Of a DNA stretch of 64,000 nt, positions 47,039 through 59,100 are shown piece after piece (position 1 is the stretch's first letter; each line of letters begins with the position of its first letter). The notes below the pieces were generated by a model. It was not told the DNA's origin and did not search any database. It saw nothing but the letters and a program-made list of their open reading frames with translations. This DNA is from Gnetum montanum. Lineage: Eukaryota; Streptophyta; Gnetopsida; Gnetales; Gnetaceae. A program made the position numbers and the translations under genes. Location: NCBI GenBank assembly GCA_015680685.1, contig MNCI01001925.1:279573-343572 (forward strand). The letters are read 5' to 3'.

Positions 47039-48292
47039 TGTACCGCCTGAAATCGTCGGTCTCCAGCTGGAAGGGAAAATAGAGGCTGTGGGATCGTGGG
47101 ACGGGTACAGAAGACCCTACCTTCGCCTGAGGGCGAGCTGGAATGCAACGGAGGCAGAGTACCTTGGGTGGTCCACACGCGGATCAAACAAGGATTTCCT
47201 TGCGCGTACGCAAAACGCTAATATGCTGGGTTATGTGTAAACGACATGCAGGCGTAAACAGCAAAAACAGCGTGAAACGTAAATGGATGCAAACGAAGCA
47301 TGTGCATAAACAGACGTAAACAATGCGTGGGCCAAATTGACGTAAAAATATAAAATAACTTACAACAAATGTAAACAGTACAGAGTCAAAGTACAGTGCA
47401 CCAGTCTAATGCAGTCGTGTGGGGACACAAGGCAGACGAAAAGCCCTAGCGTATGCAGGAATGACTCGGCCGGTTCGCATGGCAGGCAGAGCATAGAGAT
47501 TGTGCGTGCAGCGTACAGGGCATAAGAGGATTTCAGCTCTTGTGCACAACGTAAATGTTCTTTGGTCTGCTCTGGGATTTTTCCCACCATCTTGTGAAAG
47601 TGGGAAATGGGGGTTTTGATACAGGTTGTTACGCTAGACTCGGGTTGGACAACACGTGGCACGTTAATCGAGTTCATACACTTTACAAATATACAAAATG
47701 TTACAACTACTGGGTGTATACGCTAGGTGTATATACCACATCAAGTCGGCGTATACGCTGAAAATGCTGGGCATGAACTAGGTGGAGATGCTAAGCGCTG
47801 GGCGTATACGCTGGTGAATGTTGGGCGTACACGCCGGGCATATACGCTGATGAATGTTGGGCGTACACACCGGGCGTATACGCTGAAGGATGCTGGGCGT
47901 ACACGTCGGGCATATACGCTGAAGGATGTTGGGCGTACATGTCGGGCGCATACACCGAAGGATGTCCACTTGCTTCAATCCTTGCTCTTCGGTGTTATCT
48001 CGATGCTGTCATTAGAGATCTTGTCGTCGAGCGTGTGCATCTAGAGTACCTGGGCGTGTACGCTGGAGAGCCGGGAGTATACGCTGGAGTGTTAGGTGTA
48101 TACGCTGGACGCATACGCTGGAATGCTAGGCGTATACGCTGTATGCTGGGCGTATACGCTAGAGTGTATATGCTGGCACCATGTACTTAGCAAAAACTAA
48201 GTGTTGCGATCATGCAACTGGCGTCGTTCATGAGTTCCAGGGTCCTATTTGGTGTCAGACAAGTACTAAGCTCTGAATTTTGTGGTGTTTCA
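47039..48292 (-). repeat. 5' LTR of element Z
   Basis: 1,254 bp, minus strand, TGAAACACCACAAAATTC at 48292 to GGCGGTACA at 47039. U3 palindromes lie at 47700-48170. The TATA position is changed to TATCAAAA. It abuts the target duplication CCAAG (48293-48297). Confidence 0.92.
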
Positions 48293-48297
48293 CCAAG

Positions 48298-48390
48298 TGT
48301 TTGCATTCTTTCCTGGGAGCCATCGTTTTGCTCACCAACTCTTTCTTCGTTGCTACGTTGGATCACATTGTTCTTAATTGGCACAATCAC
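48298..48390 (-). pseudogene. Start of Y antisense gene, exon 1, cut off by Z
   Basis: Read 48390 to 48298: MIVPIKNNVIQRSNEERVGE, then NDGSQERMQT. After Z (at 30249) the reading resumes in frame with LDTRQGQQSKGNPRT. The intact relative in X at 60061 has NQNDGSKERPQT at the matching position, which proves the insertion point. Z therefore separates the start codon from the rest of the gene. Confidence 0.75.
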
Positions 48391-48639
48391 TCTATGATAT
48401 GAATGTCGGCTCTACACTATTATAGTGAAAATGATGCGTTTACCAGGGGTAAACCCCTATTTATAGCCTCAATGGTAAAAAGAAACCTATCATTCTCTCT
48501 CCTTGATTAATGTGGGATGTTCTGTATAGCGTAGTATGCTGACCATGGCATAGTAGCACTCTTCGCATTAAGGCAGGTGAGCCTAAGCGAAAAGCCTTGA
48601 TATGCTTCAAACTAGCTATTTGCCTTCACAAAAGTATCT

Positions 48640-49025
48640 CGTTAGCGGTCTGCAAAGATCTTAAACTAGCAATCATAACACATAGTTTCAATCTAGTTAG
48701 TGGTTTGTAAAGGCCTTAAACTAAGCTACCTTTCACTCTTCTTAGAATAACCTATCAGCGGTCCACAATGACCTTAAACTAGCAATTTCGACCTTTTACT
48801 CGTTAGTGGTCCGCAAAGACCTTAAACTAGTAGCTTTGAACCTCTTGCATTTTAGTGGTTCAAAAAGACCTTAAACTAAAACTCTAATCTATTGGTAGTC
48901 TAAAGAAATTAGATTGGAAATTTTTCATTTTTAAATTAGTAGTCTTGCATTTTTACAATAGCAGTTTTGCAATTTTACACTAGCAGTTTTGCATCTTTAC
49001 CTCCAGGCAGTCCGTCATGACCTTA
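48640..49025 (+). repeat. Hairpin tandem array 2 of Y (before RT)
   Basis: Seven units such as GGTC-CGCAAA-GACC-TTAAACTAG, GGTC-TGCAAA-GATC and GGTT-TGTAAA-GGCC. The stem bases vary together, including G-T wobbles that pair only as RNA read on the plus strand. The array lies directly upstream of the pol reading. Confidence 0.85.
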
Positions 49026-49177
49026 AACAAGAAAATCTTAAGCTTTCTATCATACTTTCTACTTATTTCTATCGTGCACATTTCATTGCTACTTTTCAAA
49101 TTTTCACTATGCACAGTTACTACAAATAGGTATCTCTTGACTAGACATTCATCTTGTTTTGGCAGGTTGAGTGAGAA

Positions 49178-50920
49178 TGGAAATCCATCATGATCTCTCT
49201 TCACCTTTAGTTTTAGCAGGTCCACACGACAAACTCATGAAACAACTGAACCCAGAGTTAATAGACTAGGAATCACTCATGTTTAGCACCATATCATCCT
49301 TAGAAGCATCCCTAGACTGCCCTGAGCTTCTTGTCCAAGCCCTAGATTTAGAGGCTAGGGATATAACTGAGGACCCTCTCATTGAAACTCCTGTGACCAC
49401 ATCCAAGGGGGAAGTAAAAATGTTGAAACTTAGTTCGCTTCTAGATTCGTAGATGCACAAATATGTAGCCAAAATTTTGCAAGATAACATTGAGGTCTTC
49501 TCATGGTCATACAATGACATACCGAGTTTAGATCTAAGGCTGATACAACACAACATCATCTTAGACCTGCGCATGAAAGCAGTTAAGAAAAAGGATTGCA
49601 AGGTTAAACTAGAGATCACAGTGGCCATACAGGATGAAATCACTAAGCTATATCAGGCTAGTTTCATCTGGGCAGTTGATTATTCGGAATGGGTGTCTAA
49701 CATTATTGTGGTTTCTAAGAAAACAGAAGGGATATGTATCTGTATAGAATTCTAGGATCTGAACAAGGCCACAATCAAAGATGACTTTCCACTTCCAAGT
49801 ATCAATCAACTCATCAACACTATGACTGGTCATGCTCTGTTATCCTTCATGGATGATTTTTACAGCTATAACCAAATTGGCATCAACCAAGAGCATTAGT
49901 TAACAACAACCTTCATGACCCCATGGGGTACCTTTTATTACACTATGATGCATTTTGGGATGAAAAATGCCAGAGCAACCTACTAGAGGTCCATGACTTA
50001 CATTTTTAGCAACTACATCCTAGAAATGCTGAACAACTACGTGGATGATATAGTGGTCAAATCTAAAAAAGACGTTGATCATCCCAATGATCTGGGTGTA
50101 GTCCTCAAGCGTTGCTAGATGCATGATTTACACCTTAACCCAAAAAAGTATGTCTTCAGGGTGAAAGCTAGACACATGCTATGGTTTGTAGTATTGGAGG
50201 CTAGAATATGAGTGGACCCTAACAAAGTAAAGGCCATCGTCAACTTGGCACTTTCTACAAACCTTAAAGAACTACGTGGGCTACAGGGTAGAGTTCAATT
50301 CATCAGAAGGTTTATAGCAAAGTTGACTAACAAGTTACACCCTATGCAACATCTTCTAAAGAAAGGGATTAACTTTGAATGGAAAACTCAATGCCAACAA
50401 ACCTTTGATGATATGAAGAAAGAGCTTTTGCACCTCCCAACTATTTACCCACCACAGAGGAATAAGCCTTTCTTCATCTACCTTGCCACCTTGGACACGT
50501 CTATCGTGGCACTGTTATGTCAAAAATAAGATGATGGTTCTAAGATACTAGTGTACTACCTAAGTCATGCACTGATACCATATGAGGAAAAATACAATGA
50601 GGTGGAGAGAAACTATATTGCCTTATTATTTGCATTGAAGAAGTGGAGGCACTACCTATTTCATAGCAAAATTAACATTATTTGCAAAAGGAACATACTC
50701 TGAGCTATCACAAAAAACCTATATGAAAGCAGTAGGATAGCTCAGTCGAAAGAAATAACAACAGAATTCAATTTACATTATGTGAGCCAATTGTCAACAA
50801 AAGGTCAAGTTGTAGCAATGCAACTTATGACCTCACCTATCAACAACCAGGTGATCATAGATCCCGAATTCCAAGACAAGCATGTTAGTAATATCAATGC
50901 CATCCTGCCACATCTTGAGG
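49178..50920 (+). pseudogene. Reverse transcriptase and RNase H of Y
   Basis: Start ATG 49178 (MEIHHDLSSPLVLAG). A plausible splice acceptor TTGTTTTGGCAG lies 11 bases upstream. RT blocks: WAVDYSEWVSNIIVVS, DLNKATIKDDFPLPS, TPWGTFYYTMMHFGMKN and YVDDIVVKS (50040). TAG replaces Gln in LEHQL and ATYQR, and TGA stands at 50209 before VDPNKVKAI; X shares all three. RNase H: FFIYLATLDTSIVALLCQ (50480) and YYLSHAL, YNEVERNYIALLFALKKW. Inactive. Confidence 0.85.
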
Positions 50921-50924
50921 CTAC

Positions 50925-51310
50925 TTTGCATTTCAATGACCCCTCGACCACGCGAGGGGGTAGTACAACTACTGTCATTACATTCCCCTCTGGAGAAACA
51001 CAACATTTTGGTTATCATTTTATGTTCCCTTGTACAAACAACATGGTAGAGTATGAGGGGTTACTCAAGGGCCTCTTAGCAGCCCAAGCATTAAGCATAC
51101 AACACCTAGTGATTTGTAGATATTCACAACATTTTGTGAATCAAATCACTGAGGTCTACATGTGCAAGGCTACACACCTACAACCCTACTGCTACTTTGC
51201 AAAAAATAGCTCAAATAGTTTGCAAAAACTAACATACAACATGTGCCACCTAACAAAAACTCCGTAGCAGATGCACTAGCCACCCTGGCATTAAATGTGT
51301 CACCACACTT
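50925..51310 (+). pseudogene. Archaeal-type RNase H domain of Y
   Basis: HFNDPSTTRGGSTTTVI, TNNMVEYEGLLKGLLAAQAL, LVICRYSQHFVNQI, ADALATLALNV. Compared with Z the first catalytic Asp is Asn and the GDSQ Asp is Tyr, so it would be dead even without the stops. Confidence 0.8.
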
Positions 51311-51479
51311 GTTTGTAAGTTTGACAACTTCAATTACCAAGTGTACAGAGCCTATCACTCAGGTAGGACATGTAGCCTCTATTAGTGCTGTGGATACACA
51401 GGAGTGGCACTCCAACATTAAAGCCTATCTACAACATGGTGAGCCCCCAAGTGGATTGACATTTGCCTAGAGAAATGCA

Positions 51480-52646
51480 ATCCGCAAGCGTGCTCGACAA
51501 TATGTGCTCATGGGAGACAATGTCCTATGAAAAAGCTCCTATGATGGGATATTGCTAGCATGGATAACTGAGGAGCAAGCACAGAAGGTTATTGATGAAG
51601 TACATGAAGGACTATGTGGTGGACACATAGCACCTAGGGCTATGGCTGCAAAAATCAGATGTCTAGGTTACTATTGGCATCACATGGAGCATGATTGCAT
51701 AGCCAAAGTCAAGACCTATGATACATGCCAAAGATATGCAAATCTCATACACATTTCACATATAGAATTACATTCAACGTAGATCACGTGGATTTTCCAA
51801 TGATGGGGACTAGACATCATAGAACCTATCACACCTAAGTCTTCCATAGGACATAGTTTCATCATCACTGCCATTGAGTATTTTACTAAGTGAGTGGAGG
51901 CTATCCCCCTAAGGAATACTACATCTTAGCATATTTTTCACTTCATCTTAGACAACATCGTAATAAGGTTTGGGCTTCCCATGACTATTATGATTGACAT
52001 CGGGCCATAGTTTAGTAGTGCGGAAACCCGAACCCTTTGTAGCAATCTTGGTATCAGACAATTGTTCTCCTCACCATACTATTAGTAGGCAAGCAGACAA
52101 GTAGAGGCTACAAAAAAGTCCATCATCAACTTGCTGAAGAAAATGCTTAATGAAAGCAAGAGGTAATGGCATGAGTAAATCCTCTATGTGTTGTGGGCTT
52201 ATAGGACAACATGAAGTACTATGACAGGTAAGACAACTTATAGTCTTGTTTATGGATCTGAAGTAGTGTTACCTCTTGAGTTGCTGGTGCCATCACTCTG
52301 GATGAGCCTATCGAATGTCATGAGCAAAGCCTAGAATAATGGGTTAGGGATCATCAACCTCGACTCAATAGAGGAGGAGCATGCACATACACTAAGTTAC
52401 ATAGAGCATTATCAAAACAAGAAGTGGTAGAAACATCATGCAAATCTGCATCAATAACTAATACAGAAGAAATACATCATTCTCAAGGCTATTCATGAGC
52501 ATATGAACAAATTCTCAGCAAATTGGGAAGGTCCATAGATGGTCACAAAAGCCTTTAGAAATAGGGCCTTCAAGTTGGCAGACATGGACGACAATGAGTT
52601 TGAAAATCTGGTGAATCACTCATATCTCAAGATGTACTACATCTGA
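51480..52646 (+). pseudogene. Integrase of element Y
   Basis: Zinc region VHEGLCGGHIAPRAMAAKI to CDTCQRYANL-like (51590-51745; here YDTCQRYAN, first Cys lost). Core WGLDIIEPI (51808), TMIDIGP (51990, the Asn-Gly of DNGP changed) and QVEATKK with the Glu kept (52100). GPY/F module NWEGP then TAG (52520). Ends LKMYYI at 52646. Many TAG codons at Gln or Trp positions. Confidence 0.82.
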
Positions 52647-52664
52647 TGCATGAAGCAGATTAGC

Positions 52665-53030
52665 ACATGTACACTACGACGTAAAACTAGCAAAGGTGAG
52701 CACATGTTCGCTACAACATAAAATTGGCAAAGCACGTCTGCTATGACGTAAAATTAGCAAAGCTCATCTACCATGATGTAAAATTGGCACAGACAGTTTG
52801 CTATGACTATAAATTGGTATAGATAGTCCACTATGACTATAAACTAGCATAGAACATTCGCTATGACGTTATACTAGTGCTACGGTTTGCTGGGACCTTA
52901 AACTAGCTCATCCACTATCCACTATGATGATAAACTAGCATAATTGTCTACTAGGACATTAAACTAGCACATCATGGTCTACTAAGACCTTAAACTAGCA
53001 CGTCATGCTCTACTAGGACCTTAAAATGGG
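52665..53030 (+). repeat. Hairpin tandem array 3 of Y (after integrase)
   Basis: About twelve units grading from GTC-TGCTAT-GAC-GTAAAATTAGC through GTC-CACTAT-GAC-TATAAACTAGC to GGTC-TACTAA-GACC-TTAAACTAGCAC. The loop is consistently six bases. It follows the integrase stop, as in Z. Confidence 0.82.
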
Positions 53031-54377
53031 TTTGTGGCATGTCCCCAATATGCATCATGACTCATCAAGTAAGTGAACGTGAACACTACCAACATGGGGT
53101 GGGACGTTGTAGTTCCAGAATGTAGTTCATGACGCCAAGAACATACCATCTTGAATATATACAATGCCACTACTCCTGGCATCTTGCTGATCCTTTAGAG
53201 ATGTCTTATGACATCTTGCTGACCTTCCTGAGTATGCGAACATTATGGAAGTAGCTTCTTTGGTCAACGCCTGCTGTTGGAGTTCCAGCAGTATTGTGGC
53301 CCAGTCACAATATTGCTTTCCTCCAGCCCTTGCCAACGTCGAAGCCCAGAAGACGTTCAACTATCGGGTAGCCAATCTCACAGCTGAACTGCATAATTTT
53401 TTCCTTGGGCAGGGAGTCTTGAGCACTTACATCACCCCAATTCCTAGCTACCTCAGTGCTGACCTCTCCATGAAAATGTTGCTAGAACTATTGTTGGCCT
53501 TTCTAGTTTGGACATCAAATGGTCCAGTAACAACGTCCATTGTTCTAGTAGCATTCAAAGAAAGCTAGATGTTTGCCTTCATTTTGCATCATGGTTGTCT
53601 CTCCTGGTTTACTTTCTATTGTGTTTGCAGGGTGGGTACCAAAGGAGCGTTAGTTAGAGGTGTGTTACACCAGGTGGGAGGACACTACATCGTTACAAGG
53701 TGGTCATCTTGATTAGCTTGGCTACTTCGGAGTGCATATCCTATCCTCTCCTGTAGCCTCCTTTACCTCATTCCTTACACTCACAATTCTCACTTTCATC
53801 TCTTTTACAACTTTTCTTGATACTTGTAAAGGCCTTCAATATGCCCAACTGCAAAGTCCATGACGTGCGTAATGCAACTCGCCACATGGGAAGCATCTGT
53901 AGGCAAGTTAAAGCTTCATGTGGATGTAACACAACTCATCCTAGGAAAGATACCTATCCTGTGACAAGGTTATTTGCATATGTAAACATTAGAATAGCAC
54001 AAGCAAAAGCGTAAAAGAGCAAAGCTCATGCAAAAAGAAAAAAAAAACATGCCTAAAAAATGGCACAATAGCTATTTCGCAGTAATCCTCTCTAAGCATT
54101 CCAACAAGAGGTTGAAGATCAGTAAAAGAAAAGATGACCATGAAAACAACTCCCTCAAAAGCATTCCAACAAGGGATCCTACTAAGTTTCATCTTTACCA
54201 TTTTTCTGAACCTCCTTCCCCCTGCTTAACCTTAACCTTTTCCTCGCATAACCAATGCAACACTCTCAAGTATAGCTAAGCGACATCTTGGCAATCACTG
54301 ATGAGCAATGTTAGCATTTTTTCTTTCATGGTGTTTTGTATTCTTTGTTGGCATCTCTCAGGTCCATCCTCCAGACA
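53031..54377 (+). other. 3' untranslated region of Y
   Basis: 1.35 kb without a conserved reading frame. A 107-codon open frame at 53245-53568 has no recognisable domain and no counterpart in Z. It may include an older small insertion. Confidence 0.5.
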
Positions 54378-54380
54378 TTG

Positions 54381-54395
54381 ACAAAGAGGGGCCAA
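54381..54395 (+). other. Polypurine tract of Y
   Basis: ACAAAGAGGGGCCAA directly before TGAAACACCC of the 3' LTR. It aligns with the Z tract. Confidence 0.8.
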
Positions 54396-56154
54396 TGAAA
54401 CACCCTAAATTTTCAAGGCATTCTTGCTTCACCAGGGTCCCAGAATTGAGGCAAACATGTCCACAAGTGTAGCCTCAGGACCATTTGGTAGGAAATTGAT
54501 GCTCTGAGTTTAGAATGTCTAGTTTGGATGATTTAACCAGTTGACAATTCATTCATGAAGCATGCTAATGGTTTTCGATGGTGCTTAGGATTAACAAAAT
54601 AGTTTGGCAAGTTTTTCTAGTTAAGAAATTTGCTATGCTACACTATGCTACGCTATGTAGCATAGCAAGCCTTAGAAGACAATTGCTTAGGTGACAAAAC
54701 TATTACAAGATGAAGTGCTATGCTATGCAACGTAGTACAGCATAGCGATGGCAAAAAAAAAGGCCTAGCTCACCTAGTGATTCCAATTATTCTTGGAAAG
54801 CACTCTAGCTTGCAAAACTAGTTGTCTTGTTCAACTTCAAGTTCTTTAGCAAAGCTCCTCTTACTAGAAAAGTGGCAGATTAAGCAAAAGGCAAGCTATG
54901 TTGGCTGCTATGCTGTGTTATGCTACATAGTGTAGCATAGTGTAGCAATTATGCAAGAAGAACAAAAGACATCTCAAAATGCAAGATCAGCAAGTTTAAA
55001 GGCTTCATGTTGCGAAGAAAAAAGGTTGCAGATTGTCAACATGATCTTCAAATAAACGTTTATAACTTAAATGAAAATCGCAGTTATAGGTAGCTGCTAT
55101 GCTATGCTACACTACATAGCATAGCATAGCATAGAAAACATGCAGAACTAGCCAAAACACTTCAAAGTTTTTTAGCACATGTAATCAACTAAAACGAAAA
55201 TTTCTTCTTCGAACTGGTGCCTACGCTACGCCAACATGCTACTCTCCACAACGTAGCACAACATAGTAGGCAGCTGAGCTACACCAACATGCTATGCTTC
55301 ATAGCATAGCACAACATAGCAGGCAACTATGCTACATTAGTGTGCTTCACTCCTTGTTTGCATCATTGGAACACTTGATCCCAACATCTCTAGTTCTGAC
55401 AGCGTAATTGCAGCGTGATAGGTTTGTGACTAGCTTTGCATGTTCATATAGTATGGACATGTCAACATCTTGTGGGTCTAGGACACATGTCATCTAAGCC
55501 TCACTTATTGTGCCCTCCTAGCCCTATAAACACCTCGATGAGCAATGCTCAAAGGGTTGGCAAATTGGCAATTCAAAAAGTTTGCGAGTTGGTAAAAAGT
55601 TGGCAAATTTGACATATTTTGGCAAAAACTTGGTTGGAAAAATTGGGAATTTTGGCGTTTGGCAAAAGACAGTTAACAACTTGTTAACAGAATCAAAAAT
55701 TTGGCTTTGTAGCATTTTCGCATTATTGGCTCTTAAGTTTGTGTTCAAGCACATAGTTGGCTTGCTTTGAACATCCTTGTTACTTTTGGGATCTCTGTGC
55801 TTCCCAATGTTGCACAACCGCTTTTATCCATCTTGACAAAGTAAAGTCGTAATCTTGAAGAAGTGGATTTCTTAACTCTAGTTTGCTTTATTTTCATGAT
55901 TATCATTGCATTCTACATCATTTTTTCTTCCTTGCATTTGATAATTGTTATTTTATGCTATAAGCATTATTTCCAAAAATGATGTTTACAAAAGGTTTAG
56001 TGACACCCACTAAGTCCCTGTTTGATCGACCAAACTGTTCAGGGCACCTAGTTTCTATTTTATCTAGCATGGCCCTCATGCAGATCTGGGGTTAGGACTG
56101 TCTGACCGACAACCTCTCGGTGTTTTCTAGCCACCAATGTTTTCAATTACTATA
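54396..56154 (+). repeat. 3' LTR of element Y
   Basis: 1,759 bp, TGAAACACCCTAAATTTTC to ATTACTATA. U3 palindromes lie at 54630-55320 and the TATA box TATAAA at 55525-55530. Followed by target duplication AGTAT (56155-56159) and then X antisense-gene sequence. Confidence 0.9.
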
Positions 56155-56159
56155 AGTAT

Positions 56160-59100
56160 CACGGGTTAAGAGGAATTCATTCCTAGAATGGAGGTCTCCC
56201 ACCTCGGTGAGCAGATTGGCCTTCTCTTTATCTTGCCTCTAGACCTATTTCCAGAGGTCTTCATTCATGCACCTACACTCCCAAAAGGAGCATGCCGAGT
56301 GTAACACACATTTGCTAGCCTCGTCGTATACTTGATGAGGCACCTCGGTTACTTCAGGTGGGAATGTAGGTACGACATCCACCTTTACTGCTTGTTTTGG
56401 GTCCCACTTGCAATGAGAGGCTATTATCACAGGTAAAAGCACATTAATCATGGTAGCATAGCAAAGTTTGGCAACTCAAGAGGTCTAGTGTAGCAAGCTA
56501 AAAGTCTAGCGTAGTCACTTTACGTACCCACTTCCAGATCAACCTGTTTGAGACGACTAATCATGTCATCGACAACTCCCTACATAAATGTGAGCTTGTC
56601 AGGGGTCTTGGCCCATGCTTCTAGCTGGATAAAGGGAAGTCCTATAGTGTCAAAAATGGTGTCTACCACATAATCAAATGCATCAGTAATGACTGAGGTG
56701 GACTACAATAAAATAGGTGAGTAACGTAAATGACAATTTAAAGTCTCCTACCCAGCACAGCCTCAGGGGTGATAGTGGGGGTGGGGGGGGGGGGGGNACA
56801 CATCAAAATACTATCGAATATACTTTCAAACTCACTGACATCTTGTTGTAGCTCCCCTCTTTGTTGGCTTAATACTATAGCAACACCCTCTACATTCATC
56901 TATTGCTCCGATGCTGAAATTTATTTAGCAAAAGGATCATCGGTAGAGGTTTCTTCCTCATTAACATGAGCTTCCTCTTTATTCACTGGGGCCTTTCTTT
57001 TTAAGTTACCAGCATCCTCCTCATCATCAAAAATGTCCTCCTCATCTATGGAAGGGTTTTCCTCAATGATAGGAACCCCTTCCTTTGTGGTGGGGTTTCT
57101 CTCTCTCTTGACTAAGGCCCTTCCCTCTTTGGCTGGGGCCTCCATGTCTTTATTAACTACCCCTATTTTGGGGGCTGACACCTATTCATCACCTTCTTCT
57201 TCTTCTTCTTTTTCCTCTAGTAGCAAGGCATGTTTGCATTAGCTTATAGCATGTTAACTTAAAATCGATGCTACACTATGCTACTCTTCCTAGCATAGCA
57301 TAGCGTAGCAAGCATTCACCAAAAAAACAAAAAAACAAGTAAACTGCTAAAAGCATGTACAAATGGGGGGCTACATCCAGTGTATCTTGAACTGTAGTGT
57401 CCACCCCTCTTTTTCTTCCATATGGAGAAGCCCCTTAGTTGGAAGAGGCCTCTTCCACCACAACTTGGTGGCCATTGTCTCCGCGATGAGGTGTTTCCCC
57501 TATGATACACTACATATAGTAGAAGGGGATGCCTCTCCCATGCTGTCGTGGCCACGGAAGTTGCGGGCCACCCGATCCTTATTTGTCATGGAAAAATACT
57601 ACCTGATTGCTTCTAGGGATTCCTGAGCTCGAGTGGTCTAGAAGACTTGGCAAATCCATGGTTTGGGAATTTGGTTACCATCTTGCATAACCCAGACTCC
57701 ATTCTCATAGACCACTAAGAATTTTACGAAGTGCCATAAGCAGGCTATGTAAAAGGCATGGTGCACATTGAAATGGGACTCATGCTTCGTATGAAGATTG
57801 ACTATTTTAGCTTGCAAGCCTTTGCAAAGATGCCTAGCCTAGTTGTAATAGGCTCCCTCTTCCATTACCTCCCTCATCACCCAACCTTGCTCGATCCCAA
57901 TAATCTTTCCTTGGGAATGAAGTTGGGGGAAAGCATGGTCACGGAAGAGGGGGTAAATGTCTTTGGCTGCTTTTGGCTTTGCTTTTTCCATAAGGATCCC
58001 CTTTCATCCTTTCTCCACCCCTTGCCACTTCTCAATGTCCCCATGATGGTTCACCTCTTTTTTGATCTTTGCCTGTATGGGGAGGCCATCAGTGGGGACA
58101 CCGAAGAGGTCCATGAATAGTTGGTCATTGACTTCAAGGACCACCCACACATCATGCATGTATGTGTTGAAGTGATTTTCCTTTCTAGAGAAGTATTTAG
58201 CTAGGGCCAACATCTCACTTGTAGGGACGCTTGGGTTCATGGCCAAGAACAAATCCATGAGCCTAGCATCCCGAATGTGGTTGGTCAACGATTCTAGGAC
58301 CTAGTTGCAAAGCCAGCGTTGAGCTTCATCTACCTCCCCATACTTGAAGTAGATGTTGGCCTCATGATGCCTAGAGGTGATCACCATCACCTCTTTGGAC
58401 TTCTTCGATGCTACAACATTTCACACAAAAAACATAGATAAAAAAAATAGCATAAAAATAGAAGCAATGCTCAAATTTTCAAGCAACTCACTATTTAGCT
58501 TACCAGGTTTAAATGGCGATGGGAATGGTGAAAGATTCATTGATACATATTCAACAGTGATTAGCCTAAGGGATTTCCAATCCCCATCCAACCACCCAAA
58601 CTTCTTGCATCTGTTGTAGAGATGGGAGTATCGGGTTGGGTAGGTTTTGTACTCTCCTCCGCATTGGCCTATCACACCTGCGTGCATATTCTCAATGGAA
58701 GAAAACTCTCTCAGTGCCATCTATGCCAAGGCCAATGCATCTGTGTCACCATGAAGTCCATCCTTATTGATAAAAACCCTGGTAACAAAAACATGCCGTT
58801 AACATTTTCCTAGCATAGAAAGTATTGCATAGTGTAATGTGATATGTTTATAGAATTCACCCACCGGCATAGTAAACGATTCTTGGTGGGTTTTGAAAAT
58901 AAGTTCCCTTGTGGCAGGCTATAAACAAGGTGTTGTATGGATGGTAGTAATTGCATTCGAGCATCTCCTAGATCCATGCCAAACGCCTCAAATTTTTTGA
59001 GCACTGACTGGATCCTTCTCCCTACCTGCTCCTGATTTCTCCATTTGTCAAAAATCTCAGGATATCCAAATTTTTCCCTAGGCAACAGGGTTTCTATCAC

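Larger units (their letters stand above)
30250..48292 (-). mobile_element. Element Z: 18-kb Tat-type retrotransposon with antisense gene
   Basis: It is the youngest and best-preserved layer, minus strand. In reading order: LTR (48292-47039), primer site, motif-rich leader, gag (46261-43195), protease (to 42148), hairpin array, antisense gene on the plus strand (36988-41569), hairpin array, RT, RNase H, archaeal-type RNase H, integrase (36390-32877), hairpin array, polypurine tract, LTR (31511-30250). It belongs to a different family from X/Y: its LTR and palindromes differ, but the primer site, polypurine tract, LTR first bases and gene order are shared. It still has scattered stops, so is probably inactive. 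Confidence 0.92.
14021..56154 (+). mobile_element. Element Y: Tat-type retrotransposon with nested Z
   Basis: A plus-strand element with both LTRs (14021-15766 and 54396-56154), inserted in the antisense gene of X with a 5-bp target duplication. It contains gag, protease and a hairpin array twice, because of a 5.4-kb internal tandem duplication. The antisense gene, RT, two RNase H domains and integrase follow. Element Z (30250-48292) sits in exon 1 of the antisense gene. Without Z and one duplicate, its length is about 18.7 kb. X and Y LTRs and coding regions are close relatives (one family). Many stops; inactive. Confidence 0.9.

Noticed and set aside
53245-53568. A 107-codon open frame in the Y 3' region as an accessory gene.
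   Set aside because: No recognisable domain, no counterpart in Z, and normal length for chance in this composition.
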